Origin: Stenotrophomonas indicatrix
Lineage (GTDB): Bacteria; Pseudomonadota; Gammaproteobacteria; Xanthomonadales; Xanthomonadaceae
DNA: 64,000 bases
NCBI RefSeq assembly: GCF_002750975.1
Contig: NZ_PEJS01000001.1
Location: 1,984,001 to 2,048,000 of the forward strand
Direction: 5' to 3'
The first letter of the stretch is position 1; each line of letters begins with the position of its first letter. Positions 24,859 to 35,222 of this stretch are shown one piece after another. The notes beneath the pieces were generated by a model. The model was given only the letters and a program-made list of their open reading frames with translations. It was not told where the DNA came from and did not search any database. The position numbers and the translations under genes are program-made.

Positions 24859-26208
24859 ATGTCCGATCCCAGAAACACGCCTCCGCCGCTGCCCGGTTCC
24901 GCTTCAGCACCCCCGCCCCTGCCGGCGGCGGTGCTGGACGGCCCCGGTTCGCCGCAGGATGTTCCTCCCTTGCCCGGCAGCTTCCCGCTGGATACTTCCA
25001 GGCTGCCTGAGGCCATCCGCAACGAAGTCGAGGCGCCCGACCCGGTCGCCATCGACACCGCTGCGGCCGAACTGAAAGACGGCCTCAACCGCTGCCCCAG
25101 GTGCGGCGCCACCGACATACGGCCCAAGCTGGGCACCGACATCCTGGTCTGCCTGTACTGCCGTCACCAATGGCATGGCGCGCGGGTGGAGGAGGAATTC
25201 GGGCTGGGCGAAGCCATCGACCAGCTGCGTGGCACCGTCATTGCATCGGGCGCACGCGATATCGATGCCGACACCTCCGCACTGATGACCTTCAAGTGCA
25301 CCGGTTGCGGCGCCGAAGTCACGGTCAACACCGAAAGCACGATGACGGCGCGCTGCCACTGGTGCCGGCATGTGTTCGGCGTGAACGAACAGATCGCCAA
25401 CGGCGCGGTGCCCGACGCCGTGCTGCCGTTCCATATCAAGAAGGAGGATGCGGTCGCGCGCATCCGCCAGTTCGTCGACAAGCGCCGGATGTTCGCGCTC
25501 AAGGCGTTCAAGGAACAGTTCACCCCGGAGAACGTGGTGGGCGTGTACCTGCCCTACATGATCGTCGACGGCAATGTCAGCGCAGCGGTGGCTGGCAAGG
25601 GTGAGATCAAGACCCGCGAATACACCCGTGGCACCGAGAAGAACAAGCAGACCTACTACGACGCGGATATCTACCAGGTGGAACGCCAGGTCGATTTCAC
25701 CGTGGACGACCTGCCGCTGGAATCCTCTGCCGAGCGCGGCAACCTGGACACGCGCGCCAACACCAACAACATCATCAACACGATTCTGCCGTTCGACACC
25801 AAGAACGCGGTGAAGTGGAACGCCTCGTACCTGGCAGGGTTCACTTCGGAAAAGCGCAACCTGGACGTCGAAAAGCTGCGGCCGCGCCTGGAAGACCAGC
25901 TGCTGTCGATCGCCCGCGCGCAGGTGGAAGGCACGGTGCGCCGTTACGACCGTGGCGTGCGCTGGGAACAGGAGCAACTGGAAGTGCACGGCACCCGCTG
26001 GGTGGCCATGTACCTGCCGGTGTGGCTGTATTCGTACCACCAGCCCGGCAAGAACGGCGGCATGCTGCACTACATCGCCGTGAACGGCCGGACCGGTGAA
26101 ACCATGGGCAGCGTGCCGGTGCAGCAGTGGAAGATGCTGCTGGCGGCGCTGACCGCAGGTACGATCATCGAAGCCCTCGCAATTGCCTTCCTGGTGGCCA
26201 GCACATGA
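24859..26208 (+). CDS. YdjG-like double zinc-ribbon membrane protein
   Basis: 449 residues. A proline-rich N-terminus (PPPLPG repeats, residues 8-42) leads to a first zinc ribbon CPRCG...CLYCR near 78-100, and a second CTGCG...CHWCR near 149-173. A long mixed domain follows (FTPENVVGVYLPYMIVDGNV, then WVAMYLPVWLYSYHQPGKNG), and the protein ends in one C-terminal membrane helix (LLAALTAGTIIEALAIAFLV). It matches the TFIIB-type zinc-ribbon partner of YdjI-like proteins, likely tethering or sensing at the membrane. Confidence 0.82.
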   Translation: MSDPRNTPPPLPGSASAPPPLPAAVLDGPGSPQDVPPLPGSFPLDTSRLPEAIRNEVEAPDPVAIDTAAAELKDGLNRCPRCGATDIRPKLGTDILVCLYCRHQWHGARVEEEFGLGEAIDQLRGTVIASGARDIDADTSALMTFKCTGCGAEVTVNTESTMTARCHWCRHVFGVNEQIANGAVPDAVLPFHIKKEDAVARIRQFVDKRRMFALKAFKEQFTPENVVGVYLPYMIVDGNVSAAVAGKGEIKTREYTRGTEKNKQTYYDADIYQVERQVDFTVDDLPLESSAERGNLDTRANTNNIINTILPFDTKNAVKWNASYLAGFTSEKRNLDVEKLRPRLEDQLLSIARAQVEGTVRRYDRGVRWEQEQLEVHGTRWVAMYLPVWLYSYHQPGKNGGMLHYIAVNGRTGETMGSVPVQQWKMLLAALTAGTIIEALAIAFLVAST

Positions 26209-26465
26209 GTGATGACAGTGGTCTTTGGTTGTTGGCCGCAGGCCCGGCCGGCGCAACTGCGCTGTACTGGGCGCTGTACCGCTTCTACCGCAATACCGAC
26301 AAATCGCATTCGTTCGAGCACGAGACCGAGATCGATGCCAAGCCGGTGACCGGCTCGGATCGCCGGGTCGATTCGATCTCGGGCACGCAGGAAAAGCGGA
26401 TCCGCGGCGACAACGTGTATGAGTATCGAAAGCGGGTGGCGCGGGTGAGCAACGGAGACGATTGA
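26205..26465 (+). CDS. Small single-pass membrane protein
   Basis: 86 residues from ATG 26205, overlapping the previous stop (ATGA). One N-terminal hydrophobic helix (LWLLAAGPAGATALYWALYR) is followed by a charged cytoplasmic-type tail rich in Arg, Asp and Glu. It is third in the YdjI/YdjG-like operon. No family is recognised; tight coupling argues that it belongs to the same complex. Confidence 0.75.
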   Translation: MSDDSGLWLLAAGPAGATALYWALYRFYRNTDKSHSFEHETEIDAKPVTGSDRRVDSISGTQEKRIRGDNVYEYRKRVARVSNGDD

Positions 26466-26479
26466 ACGCTCCGCCAGCG

Positions 26480-26512
26480 CTTCGGGGGCTGGGACCATCC
26501 CAGCCTTCGAAG
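26480..26512. terminator. Bidirectional terminator-like hairpin
   Basis: CTTCG and GGCTGGGA pair with TCCCAGCC and CGAAG around a CCA loop, in the 91-base gap between the convergent small membrane gene and the CHAD gene. Confidence 0.6.
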
Positions 26513-26556
26513 CAAACCGGAACGTCAGGTGGCCGTACGTCCCGATGCCCCTCGAT

Positions 26557-27339
26557 TCAGTCCGGCGCCACCTCTCCGTTGATCTGCTGCATCACTGAGC
26601 GCTTGCCGTCACTGGCAGCCATCGCTCGCACCAGGTTGCGCAGCAGCCGCAGGTCCTGCTGCCGGCCAAGCTCGTCGCTGAGCCGATGCAGCGCCTTGTA
26701 ACGATGCCCCGAGGCGTGCAGCGACCTGCTGTGCGGCACGTGCAGCTGCAGGTCGCAGGCGATATCCAGTTGCATGCGCAGCCTGCGCACGCGTCGTCGC
26801 CAGCGGTGGACCGCCGCGGCACCGCCGTCGCGTTTCGCCCGTGCGGCAGCCTTGTCCACGCGGCGCCAGCTGCGCTCAAGATTCTGGCGCAGCGGGCCAC
26901 GCCGCAGCTGATGCCAGGGTTGGACCGCCAACTGCTGCTGCACCGCTACCAGGACACGCAGGCGACGTGCAAACCCCGGGTCACGCTGCAGGGTCGCCTG
27001 CAGCAGCCCCTCACGACGCAGGACCAGCATCCGGATGACGCCGGTCCATCGCGGATCGGCAACCCGCACCTGCAGTTGCCGGGCGACCTCGACCACCACA
27101 TGCGCATCGCGAAGGCGGGACAGGCCATCACCCAGGCGCTTCAATCCCAGGTCGGCAGCCTCGACGTCCAGCGCTGCGTGCTGCAGCAGCGCCAACAGGG
27201 ACCGCAATCGGCGGATGGCCTTGCGCGCGGAGTGGATGGCCGGGTGCGGGTCGGATGCCGACGACAACGCCGCAGCGATCGCGGCACACTCATGCAGCGC
27301 TCTCTGGCGAAAGGCCTCGCCGGCTTCTGCTGCGGACAT
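26557..27339 (-). CDS. CHAD-domain protein
   Basis: 260 residues from ATG 27339; a longer frame to 27402 begins with weak sequence. CHAD features are conserved histidines and arginines on helices: IHSARKAIRRLRSLLALLQH, GDGLSRLRDAHVVVEVARQL, VHRWRRRVRRLRMQLDIACD and YKALHRLSDELGRQQDLRLL. CHAD domains bind polyphosphate and often localise to polyphosphate granules. The usual CYTH triphosphatase partner is absent here. Confidence 0.85.
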   Translation of the reverse strand: MSAAEAGEAFRQRALHECAAIAAALSSASDPHPAIHSARKAIRRLRSLLALLQHAALDVEAADLGLKRLGDGLSRLRDAHVVVEVARQLQVRVADPRWTGVIRMLVLRREGLLQATLQRDPGFARRLRVLVAVQQQLAVQPWHQLRRGPLRQNLERSWRRVDKAAARAKRDGGAAAVHRWRRRVRRLRMQLDIACDLQLHVPHSRSLHASGHRYKALHRLSDELGRQQDLRLLRNLVRAMAASDGKRSVMQQINGEVAPD

Positions 27340-27497
27340 CGGTGTTCCCTGCCGGGATGGGAGCCGCAGTGTAGCCTGCTCCCCGTCGGGCACCGGCACC
27401 ACGCAGCCGTGACGCGGCGCTGCCTAGACTTGCGCCCCTTCGCCCGTGCTGACCCCGCCACGCTGGCGCAGCACCCCTCCTCCCGCTCGAGATCAAC

Positions 27498-30293
27498 GTG
27501 ACGTCCCTGCCCTCATTTGCCACCCGCGACAGCCGGGCCACCGACAGCGTCAACATGGCACTGGCCGCCGGGGCCATCGTCGGCACCTGGTTCTGGGACG
27601 TCCAGGCCGACCAGCTCACGGTCGATGAAGCCCTGGCCCGCGCCTTCGGCCTGGACCCGGCAATGGCGCAGCGGAAACTGCACCTGCAGGACGTACTGGG
27701 CGCCGTGCATCCCGATGACCTGCCCGCGCTGTCGGCGGCGATTGAGCAGACCGTGCAGACGGGCGGGCGCTTTGCCCACCAGTACCGCGCGCGCGCCACC
27801 GATGGCAGCTATCACTGGCTGGAAAGCATCGGCAGGGTCGATCTGGATGCCCAGGGCCGCGCGCTGGGTTTCCCGGGCGTGCTGATCGACATCGATGAGC
27901 GCCTGCGCGTCGAGGCCGAGCGCGACCAGGCGCAGGCGCTGCTGCGCTCGTTCGTGGAGGCTGCACCGGGCGTGATGTATGCCAAGGATCGGCAAGGCCG
28001 GCTGCTGATCGGCAACCACGGCACCACCGAGCTGATCGGCCTGCCGCCGGGGGAATATATCGGGCGCACCGATGCCGAGCTGTTGGGCGACCCCGCCCAG
28101 GCGGCGTCGGTGATGGCGACCGACGAGCGCATCATGTCCAGCGGCAGCAGCGAGCAGCTGGAGGAGGAAGTGAGCTTCCCCGATGGTCGCCGGGCCTGGT
28201 GGCTGTCGACCAAATCGCCGCTGCGCGACGCCGATGGCGCTGTGATCGGCCTGGTCGGTACGTCGCTGGACATCACCGACCGCAAGGCCGCCGAAGCCGA
28301 GCGTCGCGATATCGAAGAGCGCTACCGGCTGGCCGCACAGGCCACCAACGATGCCATCTGGGATTGGCGCATCGCCGATGGCCAGGTGATCTGGAACGAA
28401 GCGCTGGCCAGCCTGTTCGGCCACACGGAAAAGAACACGACCGCGCAATGGTGGCTGCAGCACATCCACCCCGATGACCGCGCGCGCATCGATCACGGCA
28501 TCCACGCCGTGATCGACGGGAACGGCAGCGGCTGGACGGACGAGTACCGTTTCCAGCGCGCGGATGGCAGTTATGCGTCGGTGCTGGATCGCGGAACGGT
28601 CCTGCGCGACGCCGATGGCACCCCCCTGCGGATGATCGGGGCCATGCTGGATCTCTCCGGGCGGAAGGCCGCCGAAGCGGCGCTGGCCGACAGCGAAGAG
28701 CGCCTGCGGCTGGCCACCGAAGCAGGCGAGCAAGGGTTCTGGGACGTGGACATGGTGCAGGACGTGCTGATCTGGCCGGCGCGCACCAAGGCCATGTTCG
28801 GCATCTCCGCCGGTGCTTCGGTGACCATGGACGACTTCCGTGCCGGGCTGCACCCGGACGACCGCGCGGCAACCCTGGCCGCGTTCGCCGCCGCCTGCGA
28901 TCCCGAGCGGCGCGAGACCTATGACGTGGAGTACCGCACCGTCGGCAAGGAGGATGGCATCGTCCGCTGGGTCGCCGCCAAGGGCCGCGGCATCTTCGAG
29001 TTCGGCAGGTGCGTGCGCGTGCTGGGCGTGGCCATCGACATCACCGCGCGGAAGGCCGCCGACGCGCGCCTGCAGGAGCTGAACGGGCAGCTGGAGGCAC
29101 GTGTTCGGGCCGAAGTCGCCGAGCGCCTGCGGGTGGAAGAGGCGCTTCGGCAAAGCCGCAAGATGGAGGCGGTCGGCCAGCTGACCGGTGGTATCGCCCA
29201 CGACTTCAACAACATGCTGGCGACGGTGATCGGGCCGCTCGACCTGCTGGCGCTGCGCCTCGGCGACAGCGACGCGCGCGCCAGCCGGTACATTGAAATG
29301 GCCCTTGATGGCGCGCAGCGCGCCGCCCAGCTGACCCAGCGCCTGCTTGCGTTCTCGCGCCAGCAACCGCTGCAGCCGGTGGCGATGGATGCCAACCGCC
29401 TGGTGGCCGGCATGACCGACCTGCTGGTGCATTCCCTTGGCAGCAGCATCATCCTTGAAACCGCACTCGGCGCGGGCCTGTGGTGGACCCATGCCGACGC
29501 CAACCAGCTGGAGAACGTGGTCCTGAACCTGGCGGTCAACGCGCGCGATGCGATGCCCTCCGGCGGCCGATTGAAGATCGAGACCCGCAACCAGCGCGTC
29601 GACCTCGACACCGCATCGGCGCATGCGGGCGTGCCTGCAGGCGACTACGTCGTGATCGCGGTGACCGACGACGGCAACGGGATGACGCCGGAGGTGATGG
29701 CGCGCGCGTTCGATCCGTTCTTCACCACCAAGCAGGTCGGCCAGGGCACCGGGCTCGGGCTGTCGCAGGTGTATGGCTTCGTCCAGCAATCGGCCGGGCA
29801 TGTGAAACTCGATTCCGCGCCCGGCAAAGGGACGCGGGTACAGGTCTACCTGCCGCGGCTGCTGGCCGACGTCGACATGCCCGCTGCCGCATCGGATGAC
29901 GATGCGCCGGCCCTGCACGGTGGGCGCGAGCACATTCTCGTCGTGGACGATGATGCGGCCGTCCGCGCGTTCTCGGTCGATGCCCTCACTGAACTCGGCT
30001 ATCGGGTACTGGCCGCAGATGGCGCCGCCAGCGCCTTGGCGCTGCTGCAGGCCCATCCAGAGGTCGCGCTGTTGTTTACCGACGTGGTGATGCCCGAGGT
30101 CAATGGACGGCAGCTGGCCGAGCAGGCACGTGCGCGCCATCCGCAGCTGAAGGTGCTGTTCGCCACCGGCAACAGCCGCAACGCGCTGGTCGACAACAAC
30201 GTGCTGGATGCGCAGGTTCACTTGATCGGCAAACCGTTCACCATCGGCGAACTGGCCTCGCGGGTAAGGATCGCGCTGGCCGGCGATGGCTGA
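27498..30293 (+). CDS. Hybrid histidine kinase with four PAS domains and a receiver
   Basis: 931 residues, GTG start. There is no membrane helix, so it is probably a soluble sensor. Four PAS/PAC units span about residues 15-540; each ends in a PAC-like block such as VLIDIDERLRVEAERDQAQA. A HisKA domain with H568 (GGIAHDFNN) follows, then a HATPase (NLAVNARDAMPSGGRLKIET, DDGNGMTPEVMARAFDPFFT, GTGLGLSQVYGF). The receiver domain has phospho-acceptor D862 (LLFTDVVMPE). The final receiver lacks an output domain, so a partner response regulator elsewhere is expected. It faces away from the CHAD gene across a 158-base gap. Confidence 0.92.
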   Translation: MTSLPSFATRDSRATDSVNMALAAGAIVGTWFWDVQADQLTVDEALARAFGLDPAMAQRKLHLQDVLGAVHPDDLPALSAAIEQTVQTGGRFAHQYRARATDGSYHWLESIGRVDLDAQGRALGFPGVLIDIDERLRVEAERDQAQALLRSFVEAAPGVMYAKDRQGRLLIGNHGTTELIGLPPGEYIGRTDAELLGDPAQAASVMATDERIMSSGSSEQLEEEVSFPDGRRAWWLSTKSPLRDADGAVIGLVGTSLDITDRKAAEAERRDIEERYRLAAQATNDAIWDWRIADGQVIWNEALASLFGHTEKNTTAQWWLQHIHPDDRARIDHGIHAVIDGNGSGWTDEYRFQRADGSYASVLDRGTVLRDADGTPLRMIGAMLDLSGRKAAEAALADSEERLRLATEAGEQGFWDVDMVQDVLIWPARTKAMFGISAGASVTMDDFRAGLHPDDRAATLAAFAAACDPERRETYDVEYRTVGKEDGIVRWVAAKGRGIFEFGRCVRVLGVAIDITARKAADARLQELNGQLEARVRAEVAERLRVEEALRQSRKMEAVGQLTGGIAHDFNNMLATVIGPLDLLALRLGDSDARASRYIEMALDGAQRAAQLTQRLLAFSRQQPLQPVAMDANRLVAGMTDLLVHSLGSSIILETALGAGLWWTHADANQLENVVLNLAVNARDAMPSGGRLKIETRNQRVDLDTASAHAGVPAGDYVVIAVTDDGNGMTPEVMARAFDPFFTTKQVGQGTGLGLSQVYGFVQQSAGHVKLDSAPGKGTRVQVYLPRLLADVDMPAAASDDDAPALHGGREHILVVDDDAAVRAFSVDALTELGYRVLAADGAASALALLQAHPEVALLFTDVVMPEVNGRQLAEQARARHPQLKVLFATGNSRNALVDNNVLDAQVHLIGKPFTIGELASRVRIALAGDG

Positions 30294-30437
30294 AGGCCGC
30301 CACGCAGGTTGCGCCGCAGCCGGCAGCGGATGAATGCGCGACCGGGTCATGCTTCACCGCATGCCTACCGCGGCACCGCCATGCTGTCCCGGCATTGAAT
30401 CCGCCAGCCAGCCTGCCGCAGCCAGCGAGGAGCCACG

Positions 30438-31082
30438 ATGAGCCCACCGTCACACCTTCCCCTTTCGCGCCGGGAACTGCTGAAGTTGAGCGCGGGATCG
30501 GCCACCACCATGGCCCTGCCTGCAGTGGTCGCTGCGGCGGAGCCGGACCGGACAGGTGCACGGGCACCGGAACTGATGCAGGTGGACTTCGAGGTGAACG
30601 GAACAGCGCGATCGCTGCGGCTGGACACCCGCGTCACCCTGCTCGACGCCCTGCGTGAGCACCTGCACCTGACCGGCAGCAAGAAGGGCTGCGACCACGG
30701 CCAGTGCGGTGCCTGCACGGTGCTGGTGGACGGCCGGCGCATCAATGCCTGCCTGACGCTGGCGGTGATGCACCAGGGCGCGAAGATCACCACCATCGAA
30801 GGCCTCGGCACGCCAGACCGGCTGCACGCGATGCAGGCGGCCTTCGTCAAGCATGACGGTTTCCAGTGCGGCTACTGCACCCCGGGGCAGATCTGCTCGG
30901 CCGTCGCCGTGCTGCAGGAAATCAAGGCCGGCATACCGAGCCACGTCAGCGCAGCGTTGGACGCGCCCAGCGCCTTCACCGCCGAAGAACTGCGCGAGCG
31001 CATGAGCGGCAACATCTGCCGGTGCGGCGCCTATTCCAACATCATCGAGGCCATCCAGGACGTCGGGGAGGCCAGCGCATGA
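30438..31082 (+). CDS. paoA: Periplasmic aldehyde oxidoreductase, [2Fe-2S] subunit
   Basis: 214 residues. A Tat signal [19 protein letters not shown] exports the folded enzyme. A plant-type ferredoxin domain has [20 protein letters not shown] with its four cysteines. The C-terminal helical domain holds the second cluster ([12 protein letters not shown] and [12 protein letters not shown]). It is first of five overlapping genes paoABCD-mocA. In E. coli PaoABC oxidises aromatic aldehydes in the periplasm. Confidence 0.93.
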   Translation: MSPPSHLPLSRRELLKLSAGSATTMALPAVVAAAEPDRTGARAPELMQVDFEVNGTARSLRLDTRVTLLDALREHLHLTGSKKGCDHGQCGACTVLVDGRRINACLTLAVMHQGAKITTIEGLGTPDRLHAMQAAFVKHDGFQCGYCTPGQICSAVAVLQEIKAGIPSHVSAALDAPSAFTAEELRERMSGNICRCGAYSNIIEAIQDVGEASA

Positions 31083-32035
31083 GAGCTTTCAGCTACGAGC
31101 GCGCCCGGTCTCCCGCCGAGGCGGCAGCGGCAGCGGCGCGTACCCAGGGCGCTCGGTTCATTGCCGGCGGCACCAACCTGCTGGACCTGATGAAGCTGGA
31201 GATCGAGACGCCCGCCCACCTGATCGACGTCAACGGGCTGGATCTGGACACCATCGAGCCCACCAGCGAGGGAGGCCTGCGCGTCGGCGCGCTGGTACGC
31301 AATACCGATCTGGCGGCCGACCGGCGCATCCGGCGCGACTATGCGGTGCTGACCCGCGCACTGGTGTCCGGCGCATCGGGTCAACTGCGCAACAAGGCCA
31401 CCACCGCCGGCAACCTGCTGCAACGCACACGCTGCCCCTATTTCTACGACACCGCACAGCCCTGCAACAAGCGGCTGCCCGGCAGTGGCTGCGGCGCGCG
31501 CGAAGGTTTCAGCCGGCAATTGGCCGTGATCGGTGCCAGCGAGCACTGCATCGCCACCCACCCCAGCGACATGGCGGTGGCGATGATGGCGCTGGATGCA
31601 TCGGTGGAGACCGTCCGCGCCGACGGATCGCGCCGGAACATCGCGCTGGACGCCCTGTATCGCGCTCCTGGCCGTACGCCGCATATCGACACCATGCTGG
31701 ACAAGGGCGAGCTGATCGCCGCCGTGATCCTGCCGCCGCCCCCGGGGGGCGTGCACGTGTACCGCAAGGTACGCGACCGCGCATCGTATGCGTTCGCCCT
31801 GGTGTCGGTGGCGGCGATCCTGCGGCCCGATGGCAGCGGCCGGATCGCCCTTGGCGGTGTCGCGCACAAGCCGTGGCACAGCGCTGCGGCCGATGCGGCC
31901 CTGCCGCAGGGCGCCGCCGCCGTGATGTCGGTGCTGCTGCAGGGTGCTGCGCCCACCGCACAGAACGCCTTCAAACTGGCGCTGGCCGAACGCACATTGG
32001 CTTCCATCCTGCAGGACGTGAGGGCCGAGGCATGA
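31079..32035 (+). CDS. paoB: Periplasmic aldehyde oxidoreductase, FAD subunit
   Basis: 318 residues from ATG 31079 (ATGA overlap). The FAD-binding motif [20 protein letters not shown] and [20 protein letters not shown] are as in PaoB. The cysteine-rich insertion [20 protein letters not shown] with CGAREG supplies the extra [4Fe-4S] cluster that distinguishes PaoB from ordinary xanthine-dehydrogenase medium subunits. It has no signal of its own and is carried out with PaoA. Confidence 0.93.
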   Translation: MRAFSYERARSPAEAAAAAARTQGARFIAGGTNLLDLMKLEIETPAHLIDVNGLDLDTIEPTSEGGLRVGALVRNTDLAADRRIRRDYAVLTRALVSGASGQLRNKATTAGNLLQRTRCPYFYDTAQPCNKRLPGSGCGAREGFSRQLAVIGASEHCIATHPSDMAVAMMALDASVETVRADGSRRNIALDALYRAPGRTPHIDTMLDKGELIAAVILPPPPGGVHVYRKVRDRASYAFALVSVAAILRPDGSGRIALGGVAHKPWHSAAADAALPQGAAAVMSVLLQGAAPTAQNAFKLALAERTLASILQDVRAEA

Positions 32036-34233
32036 AATTCGACACCCCCGCAGGTCGCAATCCGATCGATGCGCAGACCGTCGTCGGCAAGCCGCACGAT
32101 CGCATCGACGGCCCGCTGAAGGTCACCGGCAAGGCCACCTACGCACACGAATGGCATGACGCCACGCCTTCCGCCCCCGCCTATGGCGTCGTGGTCGGCG
32201 CGGGGATTGCCACCGGCACCGTGACCCGCATGGAGCTGGAGGCGGCGCGGCGCTCGCCCGGCGTTCTGGCCATCGTCACCGCCGACACCGCCGGGCCGCT
32301 GCATCCGGTCAAGCGCAACGCGGCGCCGCTGCTGGGTGGTCCGAAGGTGCACCACTATCACCAGGCACTGGCGGTGGTGGTGGCCGAAACGTTCGAACAG
32401 GCCCGCGCTGCGGCCGGACAGATCCGCATCCGCTATGCCCCGCAGCGCGGCCACTTCGATCTGGCCGACGCCAAGCAGGCAGGCGCTTCCCTGCAGACGC
32501 CGGAGCCCGATGCGCGCGTCGGCGATTTCGAGAAGGCCTTCAGCCAGGCGGCGGTTACGCTCGATGCGACCTACCACACCCCGGACCAGTCGCACGCAAT
32601 GATGGAGCCGCACGCGACGATGGCCGCCTGGGAAGGCGACCAGCTGACGGTGTGGACCTCCAACCAGATGATCGACTGGGGCCGCACCGATCTGGCCCGC
32701 ACCCTGGGCATCGCCAAGGACAAGGTGCGGCTGGTGTCGCCCTACATCGGCGGCGGCTTTGGCGGAAAGCTGTTCCTGCGCTCCGATGCACTGCTGGCCG
32801 CGCTCGCCGCACGCGCTGCCAAGCGGCCGGTGAAAGTGGCCCTGCAGCGGCCGCTGATCGCCAACAACACCACGCACCGCCCGGCCACGCTGCAGCGCAT
32901 CCGGCTGGGCGCAACGCCGGAAGGAAGCCTGACCGCCATCGGCCACGAATCATGGTCGGGCAACCTGCCAGGCGGCTCGCCGGAGGAAGCGGTGCAGCAG
33001 ACCCGCTTGCTGTATGCGGGGCCCAACCGCTTGGCCGCATTGCGCCTGGCCACCCTCGACCTGCCCGAAGGCAATGCCATGCGCGCGCCGGGCGAAACGC
33101 CGGGACTGATGGCGCTGGAAATCGCCATGGACGAAATGGCCATCAAACTCGGCCTGGATCCGATCGAATTCCGTATCCGCAACGACACCCAGGTCGACCC
33201 GTCCAATCCCGAGCGCCCCTTTTCACAGCGGCAGCTGGTGCAGTGCCTGCGCACGGGCGCCGAACGATTCGGCTGGCAGCGGCGCAGCGCCACCCCGGGC
33301 GCCGTGCGCGATGGACGCTGGCTGGTCGGCATGGGCGTGGCAGCAGGCTTCCGCAACAACCTGGTGATGAAATCCGGCGCACGCGTGCGCCTGGCCGCTG
33401 ATGGCCAGGTCACCGTGGAAACCGACATGACCGACATCGGCACCGGCAGCTACACCATCATCGGCCAGACGGCCGCGGAAATGCTCGGCGTTCCGTTGCA
33501 GCAGGTCACGGTCAAGCTGGGCGATTCCCGTTATCCCATGGCTGCCGGGTCCGGTGGCCAGTGGGGCGCCAACAGCTCCACCGCAGGCGTCTACGCCGCA
33601 TGCATGGCACTGCGTACGAAGGTCGCGCAGGCGCTGGGAATGGACCCGGCGGCAGCGCAGTTCGAAGCCGGCAAGGTGACCGCAGGGGGCCGCAGCCGCG
33701 CCCTTGCCGATGCCGCTCAGGCCGGCGAGCTGGTGGCCGAAGACAGCATCGAGTTCGACACGCTGCAGGAGAAGTACCAGCAGTCGACCTTCGCCGCGCA
33801 TTTCGTCGAGGTGGGCGTGGATGTGGCCTCGGGCGAAAGCCGGATCCGCCGCATGCTGGCCGTGTGCGCAGCCGGCCGCATCCTCAACCCGAAGACCGCG
33901 CGCAGCCAGGTGATCGGCGCGATGACAATGGGCATCGGCGCAGCGCTGTCGGAGGAACTGGTGGTGGATCGGCGGCTGGGGTTCTTCGTCAATCACGACC
34001 TGGCCGGCTACGAAGTACCCGTACATGCCGACGTGCCGCACCAGGAGGTGGTGTTCCTTGATGAAAGCGATGCGGTGTCGTCGCCGATGAAGGCCAAGGG
34101 CGTTGGCGAGCTGGGCCTCTGCGGCGTAAGCGCGGCAGTGGCCAACGCGGTGTACAACGCGACCGGAATCCGCGTGCGCGACTATCCACTGACCCTGGAC
34201 AAGCTGCTCGCCGGCCTGCCGGACATCGCATGA
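32032..34233 (+). CDS. paoC: Periplasmic aldehyde oxidoreductase, molybdenum catalytic subunit
   Basis: 733 residues, the family's usual length. Molybdopterin-binding motifs of the xanthine oxidase family are present: [60 protein letters not shown], and the terminal [18 protein letters not shown] with the catalytic Glu. Enzymes of this family need a sulfurated Mo centre bearing molybdopterin cytosine dinucleotide, which fits the two accessory genes that follow. Confidence 0.94.
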   Translation: MKFDTPAGRNPIDAQTVVGKPHDRIDGPLKVTGKATYAHEWHDATPSAPAYGVVVGAGIATGTVTRMELEAARRSPGVLAIVTADTAGPLHPVKRNAAPLLGGPKVHHYHQALAVVVAETFEQARAAAGQIRIRYAPQRGHFDLADAKQAGASLQTPEPDARVGDFEKAFSQAAVTLDATYHTPDQSHAMMEPHATMAAWEGDQLTVWTSNQMIDWGRTDLARTLGIAKDKVRLVSPYIGGGFGGKLFLRSDALLAALAARAAKRPVKVALQRPLIANNTTHRPATLQRIRLGATPEGSLTAIGHESWSGNLPGGSPEEAVQQTRLLYAGPNRLAALRLATLDLPEGNAMRAPGETPGLMALEIAMDEMAIKLGLDPIEFRIRNDTQVDPSNPERPFSQRQLVQCLRTGAERFGWQRRSATPGAVRDGRWLVGMGVAAGFRNNLVMKSGARVRLAADGQVTVETDMTDIGTGSYTIIGQTAAEMLGVPLQQVTVKLGDSRYPMAAGSGGQWGANSSTAGVYAACMALRTKVAQALGMDPAAAQFEAGKVTAGGRSRALADAAQAGELVAEDSIEFDTLQEKYQQSTFAAHFVEVGVDVASGESRIRRMLAVCAAGRILNPKTARSQVIGAMTMGIGAALSEELVVDRRLGFFVNHDLAGYEVPVHADVPHQEVVFLDESDAVSSPMKAKGVGELGLCGVSAAVANAVYNATGIRVRDYPLTLDKLLAGLPDIA

Positions 34234-35222
34234 CCAGTGCGCTCCACCCTGCCCCGCTGGATCTGGACGGCGGCAACCCGCGCCCGGTGCTGCAGGCCGC
34301 CGCCGACGCGGCGCGAGCCGGCTGCGCGGCTGCGTTGGCAGTGGTGCTGCAGACGGAAGGGTCCAGCTACAGCCGCGCGGGCACCTGTGCGCTGTTCGAA
34401 CCGGGTCGACAGGTGGGCTGGCTGAGCGGCGGCTGCCTGGAACCGGAGCTGGCGCGACAGGCCGCCAACGCGGTGGATGCCGGGCGCATCGCATGGATGG
34501 AGATCGACAACCGCGACGACGCTGCGCTGTTCTCCGGCAATGCCACCGGATGCCGGGGTCGCCAGTGGCTGGCACTGCTTCCGTTGCCGCAGCTCGGCGG
34601 CATCGAACAGCTTCTCGATGCGTGGCTGCAAGGGCCGCACACGCTGCATCTGGCACTGCAGGCTGACGGACGGCTGGACGCCCGCTGCGCCGGCTTCACC
34701 TTCACCCGCACGGTGCCCCCTGCCGCCCCGCAGCCGCTGGACGGCAGCCACCGCTGGCGGCTGCAGTGGCACCGGTCGCCTGTCGTGCACGTGCACGGAG
34801 CAGGCCCGGAGGCGGCGCTTCTGCTGCCCCTGCTGGACCATCTGGGCTGGTGCGCGCATGTCGAAGAACCGAGACTCCGCTGGCGCGAGCATCTGCCCCT
34901 TACCGCTGGTTCGTATTGTTCTTCCGCTGCCGCCGGCGTGGCCGATGCCGCACTCGTGATGCATCACAATTTCGAGCTCGACCGTGACGCGCTCGAACGG
35001 CTGGCAGGCTTGCGCGTACCCTTCATCGGGCTGTTGGGGCCACGCCGTCGCAAGGACGATCTTTTCAGCGTGCTGAATACCCACACGCGCCGCGCGCTGG
35101 AGCCGCGCCTGCGCTCACCGATCGGCCTGGCCCTGGGCGGTCGTGGTCCCGAAGCGATTGCCTTGAGCATCGCCGCGCAGCTGCAGGCGTGGCGGCACGG
35201 AACGCCCTTGGCCACGCCATGA
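34230..35222 (+). CDS. paoD: XdhC/CoxI-family Mo-cofactor insertion chaperone
   Basis: 330 residues, ATGA overlap with paoC. N-terminal XdhC domain: LAVVLQTEGSSYSRAGTCAL with GGCLEPELARQAA; C-terminal Rossmann-like domain: VHVHGAGPEAALLLPLLDHL through FIGLLGPRRRKDDL and RSPIGLALGGRGPEAIALSI. PaoD-type proteins bind the sulfurated cofactor and hand it to PaoC. Confidence 0.9.
   Translation: MTSALHPAPLDLDGGNPRPVLQAAADAARAGCAAALAVVLQTEGSSYSRAGTCALFEPGRQVGWLSGGCLEPELARQAANAVDAGRIAWMEIDNRDDAALFSGNATGCRGRQWLALLPLPQLGGIEQLLDAWLQGPHTLHLALQADGRLDARCAGFTFTRTVPPAAPQPLDGSHRWRLQWHRSPVVHVHGAGPEAALLLPLLDHLGWCAHVEEPRLRWREHLPLTAGSYCSSAAAGVADAALVMHHNFELDRDALERLAGLRVPFIGLLGPRRRKDDLFSVLNTHTRRALEPRLRSPIGLALGGRGPEAIALSIAAQLQAWRHGTPLATP

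Noticed and set aside
27513-30350. Very long open frame on the minus strand (945 codons) opposite the hybrid kinase
   Set aside because: It is the high-GC shadow of the kinase gene. It is His/Gln/Arg-rich with no domain pattern, while the plus strand has complete kinase motifs.
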